Source: a virus | IMG/VR virus record: IMGVR_UViG_3300020475_000267 | Location: 1 to 39,566 of that record | Length of the DNA stretch: 39,566 nt | Strand: one strand, 5' to 3' | In this document: in pieces, positions 1 through 5,692 of the stretch | Layout: each line of letters starts with the position of its first letter | Position numbering within the stretch: position 1 is the first letter of the stretch | Made by a program: the position numbers and the translations under genes | The notes under the pieces: model-generated | Databases searched by the model: none | Told to the model about the DNA's origin: nothing | Seen by the model: the letters and a program-made list of their open reading frames with translations, nothing else

Positions 1-135
1 GATTCTGGTATTACTTCTGCCTGTTATGACGAATTGGTTGCCGATGGGAACAATTCAGACCCTAAGCAGTTAGAAATTCTAGCACGTGCTATGTGCGAAG
101 AGTTCAAAGATTACATGAGACCACTGTTCTCCTAG
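1..135 (+). CDS. 3' end of an unidentified protein (partial)
   Basis: The window opens inside a reading frame that runs from base 1 to a TAG at 133-135 and gives 44 residues (start DSGITSACYD, end DYMRPLFS). The composition, with many acidic residues and a helical C-terminus (LEILARAMCEEFKDYM), looks like real coding sequence. I do not recognise the family and the start lies outside the window. The following gene starts 79 bases later on the same strand, with a promoter-like element between, so this gene probably ends a transcription unit or reads into the next. Confidence 0.6.
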   Translation, partial: DSGITSACYDELVADGNNSDPKQLEILARAMCEEFKDYMRPLFS

Positions 136-182
136 ACCACTTTATAAACTGTCACCCTCTATGCTTTTTACCTTCGCTTTCT

Positions 183-191
183 TGCTATACT
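183..191 (+). promoter_or_regulatory. Extended -10 promoter (TGCTATACT)
   Basis: TGC followed by TATACT matches a host sigma-70-type extended -10 element. It is placed so that transcription would begin near 198, a few bases before the AAGGA ribosome site and the ATG at 215. No convincing -35 box is visible. A TATAAACT stretch at 143-150 is a weaker alternative. This element also argues that the gene starts at 215 and not at the upstream in-frame ATG at 161, which lies before it. Confidence 0.4.
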
Positions 192-214
192 GTGTATGTA
201 CTCAAGGAAATCTT

Positions 215-520
215 ATGAAACGTCTTGAACTAATCATGGGTCGCAACATTCCCGATAACGGAACTGTTACCGATAGCATGATGAACTCATTCATTAAGCG
301 TGAGATCATGCCACATTTTGAGTATGGCACTTTCATAGATGGCGAAGGTCTCTGGAAAGGTGAACTGGAAAACACTAAGATTTTTTATCTTGAGTGTCCA
401 GACAATGAAGTGGAGGACCACTTATTAAATATGCACTGCATAGCAGCAGCATATAAGAAACAATTCAGACAGGATTCAGTCCTGATCTCAACAGTCCAAA
501 CCAATGCAGTCTTTAACTAA
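215..520 (+). CDS. DUF3574-like small protein
   Basis: The frame is open from an ATG at 161, but the ATG at 215 is preferred because AAGGAA lies 5-10 bases upstream and the peptide before it (MLFTFAFLLYCVCTQGNL) overlaps a promoter-like element. The resulting 101-aa protein resembles the C-terminal core of DUF3574. It has an N-terminal strand with MGRNIPDNG, then FIKREIMPHF, then DGEGLWKG, then an acidic ECPDNEVEDHLL segment, and ends with AYKKQFRQDSVLIST, which matches the family pattern AYKxxFgQeSVLxxx. In bacteria the family is usually attached to a lipoprotein signal, which is absent if the 215 start is right. Its function is unknown. It overlaps or abuts the next small ORF. Family assignment is by remembered pattern, without a search. 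Confidence 0.7.
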   Translation: MKRLELIMGRNIPDNGTVTDSMMNSFIKREIMPHFEYGTFIDGEGLWKGELENTKIFYLECPDNEVEDHLLNMHCIAAAYKKQFRQDSVLISTVQTNAVFN

Positions 521-521
521 C

Positions 522-656
522 ATGATTTCAATTCGTTACTGGTCACAAGATGACCAACGCCACGCAAGATTAATTTCATTTTCAAGTGTGGCGAAAGCAC
601 TTGAGATGTTGGCATTCTATCAGGGTGCAGGTTTCAGATGTGAACTAGCACAATGA
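522..656 (+). CDS. 44-aa hypothetical protein
   Basis: This short ORF starts one base after the TAA of the DUF3574-like gene (TAACATG) and ends in TGA at 654-656. An alternative in-frame ATG at 504 would add six residues and overlap the previous gene. The product is aromatic and basic at the N-terminus (MISIRYWSQDDQRHARL), followed by a predicted helix (SSVAKALEMLAFYQGAGF). The stop overlaps the start of the next ORF (ATGA), which suggests translational coupling. No family is recognised and no clear ribosome site is seen. Confidence 0.5.
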   Translation: MISIRYWSQDDQRHARLISFSSVAKALEMLAFYQGAGFRCELAQ

Positions 657-796
657 GATTTTTTCTTATTGCTTTAGTCATCCTTGGCGGTTGGCACGTT
701 GGCAGTAATGCAATCAAAAAAATGGAAGGCATTACTGAACAGCGTAACAGCCAACTATGTCAAATTGATCCTAGTCTGTGCCAGTCATCAAAGTGA
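653..796 (+). CDS. 47-aa small membrane or secreted peptide
   Basis: The ATG at 653 overlaps the stop of the preceding ORF (ATGA), a typical coupled arrangement. The N-terminus MRFFLIALVILGGWHVGS is one hydrophobic segment of about 15 residues with a positive charge in front, followed by a polar tail (AIKKMEGITEQRNSQ) with two cysteines near the end (LCQIDPSLCQ). It could be a single-pass membrane peptide or carry an uncleaved signal. The function is unknown. It is followed directly by an intrinsic terminator, so it closes the first small operon. Confidence 0.5.
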   Translation: MRFFLIALVILGGWHVGSNAIKKMEGITEQRNSQLCQIDPSLCQSSK

Positions 797-801
797 CCAC
801 T

Positions 802-824
802 ACCCCCTGTTATGGGGGTTTTTT
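802..824 (+). terminator. Rho-independent terminator
   Basis: A six-base-pair stem (ACCCCC at 802-807 with GGGGGT at 814-819), a six-base loop and a T run to 824. It ends the operon that begins near 215. Confidence 0.85.
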
Positions 825-829
825 GTGTG

Positions 830-835
830 TATAAT
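830..835 (+). promoter_or_regulatory. Consensus -10 box (TATAAT), possible leaderless promoter
   Basis: A perfect TATAAT lies only six bases before the ATG at 842. Transcription starting at the usual distance would begin at or very near the start codon. The expected -35 position falls in the preceding terminator hairpin and shows no TTGACA-like hexamer. Confidence 0.5.
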
Positions 836-841
836 TAAAGC

Positions 842-1012
842 ATGAACAAAACAAACGAACTCAACTCTTACTACAACGGACGTGTTCTTGCTAACGCTTC
901 AGCAATGAAAGATCCAGCAGTACTCGCAGCATTTCAAGCAATGCAACAGCGAGCATGGGAAGAACTCAAAACACCATGTGGAGGCACATGGAATATAAGT
1001 GACCGCCACTAG
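842..1012 (+). CDS. 56-aa hypothetical protein
   Basis: An ATG at 842 opens a 57-codon frame ending in TAG at 1010-1012. The product starts MNKTNELNSYYNGRVLANAS, has a helical middle (DPAVLAAFQAMQQRAWEELK) and a short tail with one cysteine (TPCGGTWNISDRH). No family is recognised. The gene is flanked by two intrinsic terminators and has its own consensus -10 box, so it looks like an independent single-gene unit. No Shine-Dalgarno sequence precedes the start. Its codon use (CGT, GCA, AAC) resembles the accessory genes around it more than the structural genes. Confidence 0.55.
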   Translation: MNKTNELNSYYNGRVLANASAMKDPAVLAAFQAMQQRAWEELKTPCGGTWNISDRH

Positions 1013-1027
1013 GTCACTTTTCTCTTT
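997..1027 (+). terminator. Rho-independent terminator overlapping a stop codon
   Basis: A perfect 8-bp stem, AAGTGACC (997-1004) with GGTCACTT (1012-1019), closes a seven-base loop and is followed by a T-rich tract. The TAG stop of the 56-aa gene lies at the loop/stem edge, so the hairpin is partly coding. Confidence 0.8.
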
Positions 1028-1035
1028 GTTCATTT

Positions 1036-1043
1036 TATAAACA
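1036..1043 (+). promoter_or_regulatory. Promoter-like TATAAACA upstream of the GIY-YIG-like gene
   Basis: TATAAACA sits in a T-rich spacer ten bases before the ATG at 1053. It could be a -10 box or a degenerate T4 late element (consensus TATAAATA). It follows a terminator, so some promoter is needed here. The gap to the ATG is short and holds no ribosome site. Confidence 0.35.
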
Positions 1044-1052
1044 TTTTTCATC

Positions 1053-1748
1053 ATGGATCTTCAAAACTCTCTACATCATTTTGGGGCAACCGTTAAGGAT
1101 GACGCACCACAACCAGGCAACACAAACCACAACGGCATCGGTTGCATTTATTTCATGTCATGCCGTGACAACTTCATTACCTCAGACGATTCAAAATACG
1201 TTGCTGTCAAGATTGGTCTATCGCATGATGGCGAAGAGTCAATGCGTAAGGTCATGGAAAAACACGCCACCTCTAACTCAGGTGATTTGTATTTTCATCA
1301 TTTGCTACCAGTCAACAAGTGCGGCACGGTTGAATCATACCTACACCGTAGGTTGAGAAATGACGGTTATTCAACATTGGATTACGTTGGCAATCATGGG
1401 GCATGGAATCGCAAAGTGCCTGAGCGTTACCGTGAGTACTTCATGAATAAGACTGGCGGCAAAGAGTGGTTCATCATCACACTAAGTCAGTTAGCAAAAT
1501 ACTATGAAGCAGCAAAGGCAGCATTCCCATTCAAAGGACTTGCCCCACACGCTGATTCTCTAGAGTGGACAGGCAGCACACCTAAAAACTCAGCATACAG
1601 ATTTCAATTCAACCGTGACGGTCTACCAATCATCCAAACCGCAGGACGTATCGGAAGAACTCACGCAGCAAGAGCATTGAATTTTGCATGGACATATCGC
1701 ATACTCACAGGACTTGCACCCGAAGGTTGCTGCTCACTCACAGTCTAG
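1053..1748 (+). CDS. T5orf172 / GIY-YIG-like nuclease-fold protein
   Basis: This 231-aa protein carries the pattern of the T5orf172 (MUG113-like) branch of the GIY-YIG superfamily. GCIYF at residues 30-34 stands for the GIY strand and VKIGLS at 52-57 for the YIG strand. A helix with R65 follows, then ATSNSGDLYFHHLLPV (72-87), then VESYLHRRLRNDG (93-105), where E94 and H98 occupy the family's conserved E and LH positions, and finally REYF (127-130). Members of this group occur as stand-alone phage genes and as DNA-processing or restriction-associated modules. Here it could cut or nick DNA, but that is inference. The C-terminal 70 residues (to EGCCSLTV) are unassigned. Codon use is CGT-rich, unlike the structural genes. 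A terminator follows directly. Confidence 0.65.
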   Translation: MDLQNSLHHFGATVKDDAPQPGNTNHNGIGCIYFMSCRDNFITSDDSKYVAVKIGLSHDGEESMRKVMEKHATSNSGDLYFHHLLPVNKCGTVESYLHRRLRNDGYSTLDYVGNHGAWNRKVPERYREYFMNKTGGKEWFIITLSQLAKYYEAAKAAFPFKGLAPHADSLEWTGSTPKNSAYRFQFNRDGLPIIQTAGRIGRTHAARALNFAWTYRILTGLAPEGCCSLTV

Positions 1749-1766
1749 CACAGTGGGCAGTTAATT

Positions 1767-1783
1767 AAACCCCTTTGGGGTTT
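1767..1783 (+). terminator. Terminator-like hairpin
   Basis: AAACCCC (1767-1773) pairs with GGGGTTT (1777-1783) around a TTT loop. The T run after the stem is short and a G run follows, so efficiency is uncertain. The position directly after the GIY-YIG-like gene supports a terminator role. Confidence 0.65.
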
Positions 1784-1840
1784 CGGGGGTGTGCCGAGCA
1801 AAATCCAAAACGTCTAACCTACAAAAGTATCCCAACGACC

Positions 1841-1848
1841 TATAAATA
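1841..1848 (+). promoter_or_regulatory. T4-type late promoter (TATAAATA)
   Basis: An exact TATAAATA octamer, the T4 late promoter consensus recognised by the phage sigma factor gp55, lies 58 bases before the start at 1906. It should start late transcription of the small genes and the PAAR gene. A host-like TGCTAGAAT at 1872-1880 could give a second start. Confidence 0.75.
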
Positions 1849-1905
1849 AATTTGCAAAATAAAAAGTTCTGTGCTAGAATTTAGAAAAATTTTCCCAGGT
1901 AAAAA

Positions 1906-2184
1906 ATGACTGAAAAACCCGACTTATTAAATACGCCCCCCACAGACATGCCACAGGTTACAGAGGCAGAAGCAGCACATTCTGAAATGATGGGTGATCC
2001 TGCATATGCAATTGCCACCCATACACATCAGTTGAATAAGTTTGCTGATCTAATTGAAGAATTGTGTGTGAGAGTTATATCAATAGAGAAGAAGATATTG
2101 GATATGGAAGAAGCACAAATGGGCGTTGATCCCAACGATCCTATTAATGGATATCCAGAAGTACAACAACATCAGAACCGATGA
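1906..2184 (+). CDS. 92-aa acidic hypothetical protein
   Basis: The 92-residue product has a disordered, proline-rich N-terminus (MTEKPDLLNTPPTDMPQVTE) followed by a long helix (HTHQLNKFADLIEELCVRV and IEKKILDMEEAQ), probably a coiled coil. It is the first gene after a canonical late promoter. Its TGA stop overlaps the ATG of the next ORF (ATGA). By position it is probably a small structural or assembly protein of the tail, but I cannot name a family. Confidence 0.65.
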   Translation: MTEKPDLLNTPPTDMPQVTEAEAAHSEMMGDPAYAIATHTHQLNKFADLIEELCVRVISIEKKILDMEEAQMGVDPNDPINGYPEVQQHQNR

Positions 2185-2429
2185 GAGAAGAACCAGTAGA
2201 TAAAAACTTTTACAATGAGGTCTTAGATAACTTTGACCAGTTTTGTGATGACTTTGAGTTTGCAGCAGCAAAACGATTTTCAGGAGTAGATAATGATAGC
2301 AGACAACCCCTTGACAATGCAGAAGTACAACGAGTCACTCCTCCTATTGTGCGAGAAGTTGAATCAACTGGAGAAGAGGATTGCAATGCTAGAAACTCCA
2401 CAGTTGATGTACCGTCCACCGAAGTCTGA
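2181..2429 (+). CDS. 82-aa hypothetical protein, overlapping the next gene
   Basis: The start overlaps the previous stop (ATGA), suggesting coupling. The first 37 residues (MREEPVDKNFYNEVLDNFDQ and following) look like a real acidic helical protein. The C-terminal 45 residues are low in hydrophobic core and share their DNA with the start of the next ORF in another frame (2293-2429). Either this is a true 137-base gene overlap, or the 3' part is the relic of a frame change. No family is recognised. Confidence 0.45.
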   Translation: MREEPVDKNFYNEVLDNFDQFCDDFEFAAAKRFSGVDNDSRQPLDNAEVQRVTPPIVREVESTGEEDCNARNSTVDVPSTEV

Positions 2430-2505
2430 GGAATACCAAAGTATTGCCGAGACACTTGACTATCTACATAATACAGTAGAGGAGTTGAAGCAATGGCAGG
2501 AGTAG
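2293..2505 (+). CDS. 70-aa coiled-coil hypothetical protein
   Basis: The start is supported by CAGGAG at 2281-2286, six bases before the ATG at 2293, and by an in-frame TAG just upstream (2287-2289). The product is strongly helical with heptad-like leucines (SLLLLCEKLNQLEKRIAML and AETLDYLHNTVEELK), so a short coiled coil is likely. It overlaps the upstream ORF by 137 bases and the PAAR gene by 13 bases. Its place directly before a spike-tip gene suggests a small tail or baseplate assembly factor, which is inference. Confidence 0.6.
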   Translation: MIADNPLTMQKYNESLLLLCEKLNQLEKRIAMLETPQLMYRPPKSEEYQSIAETLDYLHNTVEELKQWQE

Positions 2506-2795
2506 CAATAATCGGATCTGTAGTTACAACAGCAGACGCATGTAATGTCTCAGGTGTAACTGCACTTGCTGGACCAGGTGCTCCTACAGTATTGGTGAAT
2601 GGTAGTGTTGTTTGTGGTGTAGGTGATCTTACTGCACCTTATCCATCAGGTGTACCTCCTGTTTGCATTAGCAAGACTGGGGTAGTTGCTACTGGAAATG
2701 CTACAGTGTTAGTTAACGGTAAACCAATCGCAAGAATTGGAGATACAACTGATGCTGGTCCTATAACAACAGGGTCTGCTAACGTACTTGCATGA
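2493..2795 (+). CDS. PAAR-motif spike tip protein
   Basis: This is a 100-aa PAAR-repeat protein. Proteins of this family form a sharp conical tip on the central spike (VgrG in type VI secretion, gp5 in T4-like phages, where the T4 counterpart is gp5.4). The characteristic features are the glycine- and valine-rich short strands and the repeated VLVNGxxVxxxGD pattern, seen at residues 33-45 (VLVNGSVVCGVGD) and 72-84 (VLVNGKPIARIGD). AGPGAPT and VATGNATV precede them. Two or three cysteines (C17, C41, C58) are in positions where the family may bind a metal ion. GAGGAG lies upstream of the ATG. The position upstream of gp25 fits a baseplate cluster. Confidence 0.9.
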   Translation: MAGVAIIGSVVTTADACNVSGVTALAGPGAPTVLVNGSVVCGVGDLTAPYPSGVPPVCISKTGVVATGNATVLVNGKPIARIGDTTDAGPITTGSANVLA

Positions 2796-2836
2796 TCTTT
2801 GAGTTCATGCTACAATATTGATAACATAGATTGATT

Positions 2837-2971
2837 ATGGCACTATACAATAACAACGAACATGCAGCACCTCCTGCAAAGGTGACTAGACAAGGTAAGT
2901 CACAGAATACAAAACTTTCTGCGACTTCTCGTAATGGAGCGAAGAAGAGATATAGAGGTCAGGGAAAATGA
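2837..2971 (+). CDS. 44-aa basic hypothetical protein
   Basis: A 45-codon frame from ATG at 2837 to TGA at 2969-2971. The product starts MALYNNNEHAAPPAKVTRQG and ends in a strongly basic tail (NGAKKRYRGQGK). It looks disordered and could bind nucleic acid or an acidic protein surface. The stop overlaps the ATG of the next ORF (ATGA). The family is not recognised. The overlap and the position in a tight late operon support it as a real gene. Confidence 0.5.
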   Translation: MALYNNNEHAAPPAKVTRQGKSQNTKLSATSRNGAKKRYRGQGK

Positions 2972-3117
2972 GTGACGATCTTTCTCGTATTGCCTCAGCA
3001 CTTGAGAGGATCGCAGATTCTTTTGAGAAAGAGTTGCATGTTGACATTGATCATGCCCATATAGATGATATCGGTGAAATACACGGTGACGTGATAACTC
3101 ATCCGAAGCAATTCTAG
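2968..3117 (+). CDS. 49-aa acidic hypothetical protein
   Basis: The ATG at 2968 overlaps the preceding stop, and the frame ends in TAG at 3115-3117. The N-terminus is a clear amphipathic helix (MSDDLSRIASALERIADSFE) of the type found in many short phage proteins, followed by an Asp/His-rich segment (VDIDHAHIDDIGEIHGD) that might bind a metal. The SET gene follows. The DNA of its last eight codons is also open in the SET frame (see findings), so its true C-terminus is slightly uncertain. Confidence 0.55.
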   Translation: MSDDLSRIASALERIADSFEKELHVDIDHAHIDDIGEIHGDVITHPKQF

Positions 3118-3155
3118 AGGAGGTCTCCGACCCCCGAACGCCGACGACTCCGAAA

Positions 3156-3455
3156 ATGACATATCAAGCACTACCAAATGAGTTACATATAAAGGATAGT
3201 CCTATAGCAGGTCAAGGTCTTTTTGCGAAAGAAGATATTGATGCTATGATGTACCTTGGTGTATCCCACGTGGTAGTGGAAGACGAGATAATGAGAACGC
3301 CTCTAGGAGGGTTCATAAATCACTCTGAAGACCCCAATTGCGTGAAATGGTACGAAGACCAAGCTTGGGGTAGAATCTACTATATGAAGACGATTAAAGA
3401 GATTAAGAAAGGAGAAGAGTTATTTTTAAAGTATACCTTTTACAAGGTAGGATAA
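3156..3455 (+). CDS. SET-domain protein (putative lysine methyltransferase)
   Basis: The 99-residue protein is almost only a SET domain. The N-terminal motif is IAGQGLFAKEDI at residues 17-28. The core motif GGFINHSEDPNC is at 51-62 and matches the family's FxNHSxxPNC pattern, which contributes to S-adenosylmethionine binding and the pseudoknot. The C-terminal motif IKKGEELFLKYTFY is at 83-96, where the family has GEELxxxYxxxY. The insert between strands is very short, making it smaller than typical SET domains (about 120 residues). Known SET proteins methylate lysines. The target here is unknown and could be a phage structural or a host protein. An AGGAGG lies 32 bases before the ATG, unusually far. 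The frame is open upstream to 3090, so an earlier noncanonical start or a frameshift entry is possible. Confidence 0.8.
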   Translation: MTYQALPNELHIKDSPIAGQGLFAKEDIDAMMYLGVSHVVVEDEIMRTPLGGFINHSEDPNCVKWYEDQAWGRIYYMKTIKEIKKGEELFLKYTFYKVG

Positions 3456-3461
3456 AAGTCG

Positions 3462-3470
3462 CTAAATATA
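3462..3470 (+). promoter_or_regulatory. Late promoter variant (CTAAATATA)
   Basis: CTAAATA followed by TA lies 33 bases before the gp25 start. It differs from the TATAAATA consensus at the first bases only. Its spacing to the ATG matches the other late promoters here (32-58 bases). It probably drives gp25-gp6-gp7. Confidence 0.55.
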
Positions 3471-3494
3471 ACTGACTTCCTATATTGTCAGTCA

Positions 3495-3887
3495 ATGGCG
3501 AGTACACTGTCCTTTAAGGACATTAATATTACATTTAAGAAGCATCCTGTTACTGATGATTTAGTTGTCAGTAGGGATGCTTCTGCTATTAAGCAAGCAA
3601 TTGTGAATTTGCTGTTGACTAATAAGGGTGAACGATTGATGAATCCTGATTATGGATCTGATATAAGAAGTTATTTGTTTGAACCTCTTGATTTTGGTAC
3701 TGCTAGTCAGATCACAGGTAATATAAGATATACCATAGATAGATGGGAACCAAGGATCAGTATTTTAAATCTTAGTGCGACACCGAACTTTGATGATAAT
3801 GGATTTGATGTTGAAATGACGTATGAGATAAGAGGAACAGACGATCCACCAGTAGCCGTAGACTTCTTCCTTGCAAGGACGAGATAA
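3495..3887 (+). CDS. gp25: Baseplate wedge subunit gp25
   Basis: The 130-aa protein belongs to the GPW/gp25 family, the sheath-initiating baseplate component of contractile tails, which in T4 joins gp6 and gp53 in the wedge. Family features are the N-terminal FKDINITFKKHP, the motif AIVNLLLTNKGERLMNPDYGSDI (about residues 35-57) and the RISILNL strand near residue 90. The length is close to T4 gp25 (132 aa). The TAA stop overlaps the gp6 start (TAATG), so translation is coupled. Gene order gp25-gp6 is the T4-type marine phage order. No strong ribosome site precedes the ATG. Confidence 0.95.
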   Translation: MASTLSFKDINITFKKHPVTDDLVVSRDASAIKQAIVNLLLTNKGERLMNPDYGSDIRSYLFEPLDFGTASQITGNIRYTIDRWEPRISILNLSATPNFDDNGFDVEMTYEIRGTDDPPVAVDFFLARTR

Positions 3888-5692
3888 TGCCATATACCCA
3901 GTTAAACAACCTAGACTTCGCTGACATCAAGACAGCTCTCAAAGACTATATGAGAGCACAGTCAGATTTCACTGATTACGACTTTGAAGGATCTGCAATT
4001 AGTCAGATTCTGGATGTAATGGCGTACAATACGTATTACACCGCATTCAACACCAACATGGTAGTGAATGAGACGTTCTTAGATTCCGCAACCCTACGGG
4101 ATAATGTGGTATCAATTGCGAAACAACTTGGGTATACGCCCAAATCCATTACAGCACCTCAAGCGGCTGTTGATATGGCACTCACATTCACTGGTACAGC
4201 ACCTGCGGAAGTATCACTCAAAGCAGGTAGTGGATTTGTAACTAACTATGATGGCAGTCTATATCGTTATATCTTAAAGGATGATAATAAGGTCTCTGTT
4301 GTTAATAAGGTTGCAACATTCACAGGAGTACCAATCTATGAAGGTTCTCAACTTGTCAGTAATACAGTAGTTGATACTAGTATTAAGAATCAACGCTTTA
4401 TAATTGAAAATGCTGGTATTGATACTAATACATTAAATGTAAGAGTATTTCAGGCAGCAAACTCAAGTATATTCACTGATTATAAAGTAGCAAACAATAT
4501 ATTAGATATTGGTGCAAGTGATAAGGTATACTTTATCAATGAGATTGAAGATGAGAAGTATGAGATATTTTTTGGTGATGGTGTATTAGGTAAGAAGTTA
4601 GAAGATAATAATGTAGTTCAATTAAGTTATATCGTAACTAATGGTACTGCTACTAATGGTGCGAAGACTTTTACCTTTAATGGTCTTATGGAAGATGAGA
4701 ATGGTACTACCATAACTCTTCCGTTTGCTGTTACATCTCTTACTGCATCCTCTATAGCATCTGGTGGTGCTGATATTGAGACTATTGATAAAATTAAATA
4801 TAATGCTCCTAAGTTCTATGGATCACAGAATAGAGCAGTAACTGGTAATGACTACAAAGCAATTGTAAGAAATCTATATCCAGCAACTAGTGACGTTATA
4901 GTGTTTGGTGGTGAAGAACAAGTACCACCTGCATATGGTAAAGTATTTCTTTCTGTAAAACCCACTGAGGCTGCTTCACTCTCATCATTTACTAAAAATG
5001 AGTTAACATCAGAACTTAAGAAGTATACTGTTGCTTCTATAAGACCAGAGTTTGTTGATCCTTCTATACTGTATTTGGAGTTAACCAGTAAAATCTATTA
5101 CACTGGAACAAAGACTCAATTACTTCCACTTGAAATAGCAACTAAGTCATCTAATGCGATAGTTGAATATCTTAAGACATCTCAGACTGAGAAGTTTAAT
5201 GGTAAGTTCAGATATAGTAAATTTATTGGTGTTATTGATAATTCCGATATTTCTATCAATTCCAATGATACTGACATTACTATGAGAAAGGATTTCATAG
5301 CACAGATTAATACATCTGCTTTCTATGAAGTATGTTATCAGAATCCTTTCTTAGTAGATTGTAACAATCCTGTTGTATCATCAACGGGTATGACTGTATT
5401 TGAGTTCCCTACCTATACCTCATATCTAGAGGATAGAAGTGGTAAATTGGTACTATATAGACTAGACCCTGTAAGTGGTGACAAGATTCTATTGAATGAT
5501 TCAGTAGGAACTGTTGATTACACTAACGGTGAAATAATGATGACAGACTTTACTATCCTTAAAGGTACTTTTTCCGACAATCGTATTGAGTTAAGAGTTA
5601 AACCTGCTAATAAGGATATTGAAGTTAAGCGTGAGGCATATCTAGATGTAGATGTGTCAAAGAGTAAATTCGTCGCTTATAAAGAAGAGTAG
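3887..5692 (+). CDS. gp6: Baseplate wedge subunit gp6
   Basis: The 601-aa protein matches gp6 of T4-like phages (baseplate J-like family), which dimerises to form the continuous ring that holds the wedges together around the hub. The N-terminal signature DFADIKTALKDYMRAQ, then DFEGSAISQILDVMAYNTYY (about residues 33-52), is the well-known gp6/gpJ pattern. The J-like core with RAVTGNDYKAIVRNLYP follows near residue 317. The C-terminal region has a strand-rich ending (IELRVKPANKDI). Length is close to the 660 aa of T4 gp6. The start overlaps the gp25 stop and the TAG stop is immediately followed by the gp7 ATG. Confidence 0.95.
   Translation: MPYTQLNNLDFADIKTALKDYMRAQSDFTDYDFEGSAISQILDVMAYNTYYTAFNTNMVVNETFLDSATLRDNVVSIAKQLGYTPKSITAPQAAVDMALTFTGTAPAEVSLKAGSGFVTNYDGSLYRYILKDDNKVSVVNKVATFTGVPIYEGSQLVSNTVVDTSIKNQRFIIENAGIDTNTLNVRVFQAANSSIFTDYKVANNILDIGASDKVYFINEIEDEKYEIFFGDGVLGKKLEDNNVVQLSYIVTNGTATNGAKTFTFNGLMEDENGTTITLPFAVTSLTASSIASGGADIETIDKIKYNAPKFYGSQNRAVTGNDYKAIVRNLYPATSDVIVFGGEEQVPPAYGKVFLSVKPTEAASLSSFTKNELTSELKKYTVASIRPEFVDPSILYLELTSKIYYTGTKTQLLPLEIATKSSNAIVEYLKTSQTEKFNGKFRYSKFIGVIDNSDISINSNDTDITMRKDFIAQINTSAFYEVCYQNPFLVDCNNPVVSSTGMTVFEFPTYTSYLEDRSGKLVLYRLDPVSGDKILLNDSVGTVDYTNGEIMMTDFTILKGTFSDNRIELRVKPANKDIEVKREAYLDVDVSKSKFVAYKEE

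Larger units (their letters stand above)
1749..1905 (+). other. Intergenic region separating accessory block and late genes
   Basis: A 157-base gap holds a terminator-like hairpin (1767-1783), a C/G-rich stretch (1784-1796), a canonical late promoter (1841-1848) and an extended -10-like TGCTAGAAT (1872-1880). It is the boundary between the accessory genes and the late structural cluster. Confidence 0.6.

Noticed and set aside
1081-1356. Alternative + strand frame inside the GIY-YIG-like gene
   Set aside because: It is contained in the better supported 231-aa frame, and its peptide shows no family pattern.
1749-1905. tRNA or attachment site in the widest intergenic gap
   Set aside because: No cloverleaf arms or T-arm consensus could be drawn. 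The hairpin there is better explained as a terminator.
3090-3117. Programmed -1 frameshift heptamer joining the 49-aa ORF to SET
   Set aside because: No X-XXY-YYZ slippery heptamer is visible in the overlap, so I list the open leader as a question, not as a frameshift feature.
2995-3177. 60-aa - strand frame over the GC-rich leader
   Set aside because: Antisense to two genes. It arises from the GC-rich patch and has no supporting signals.
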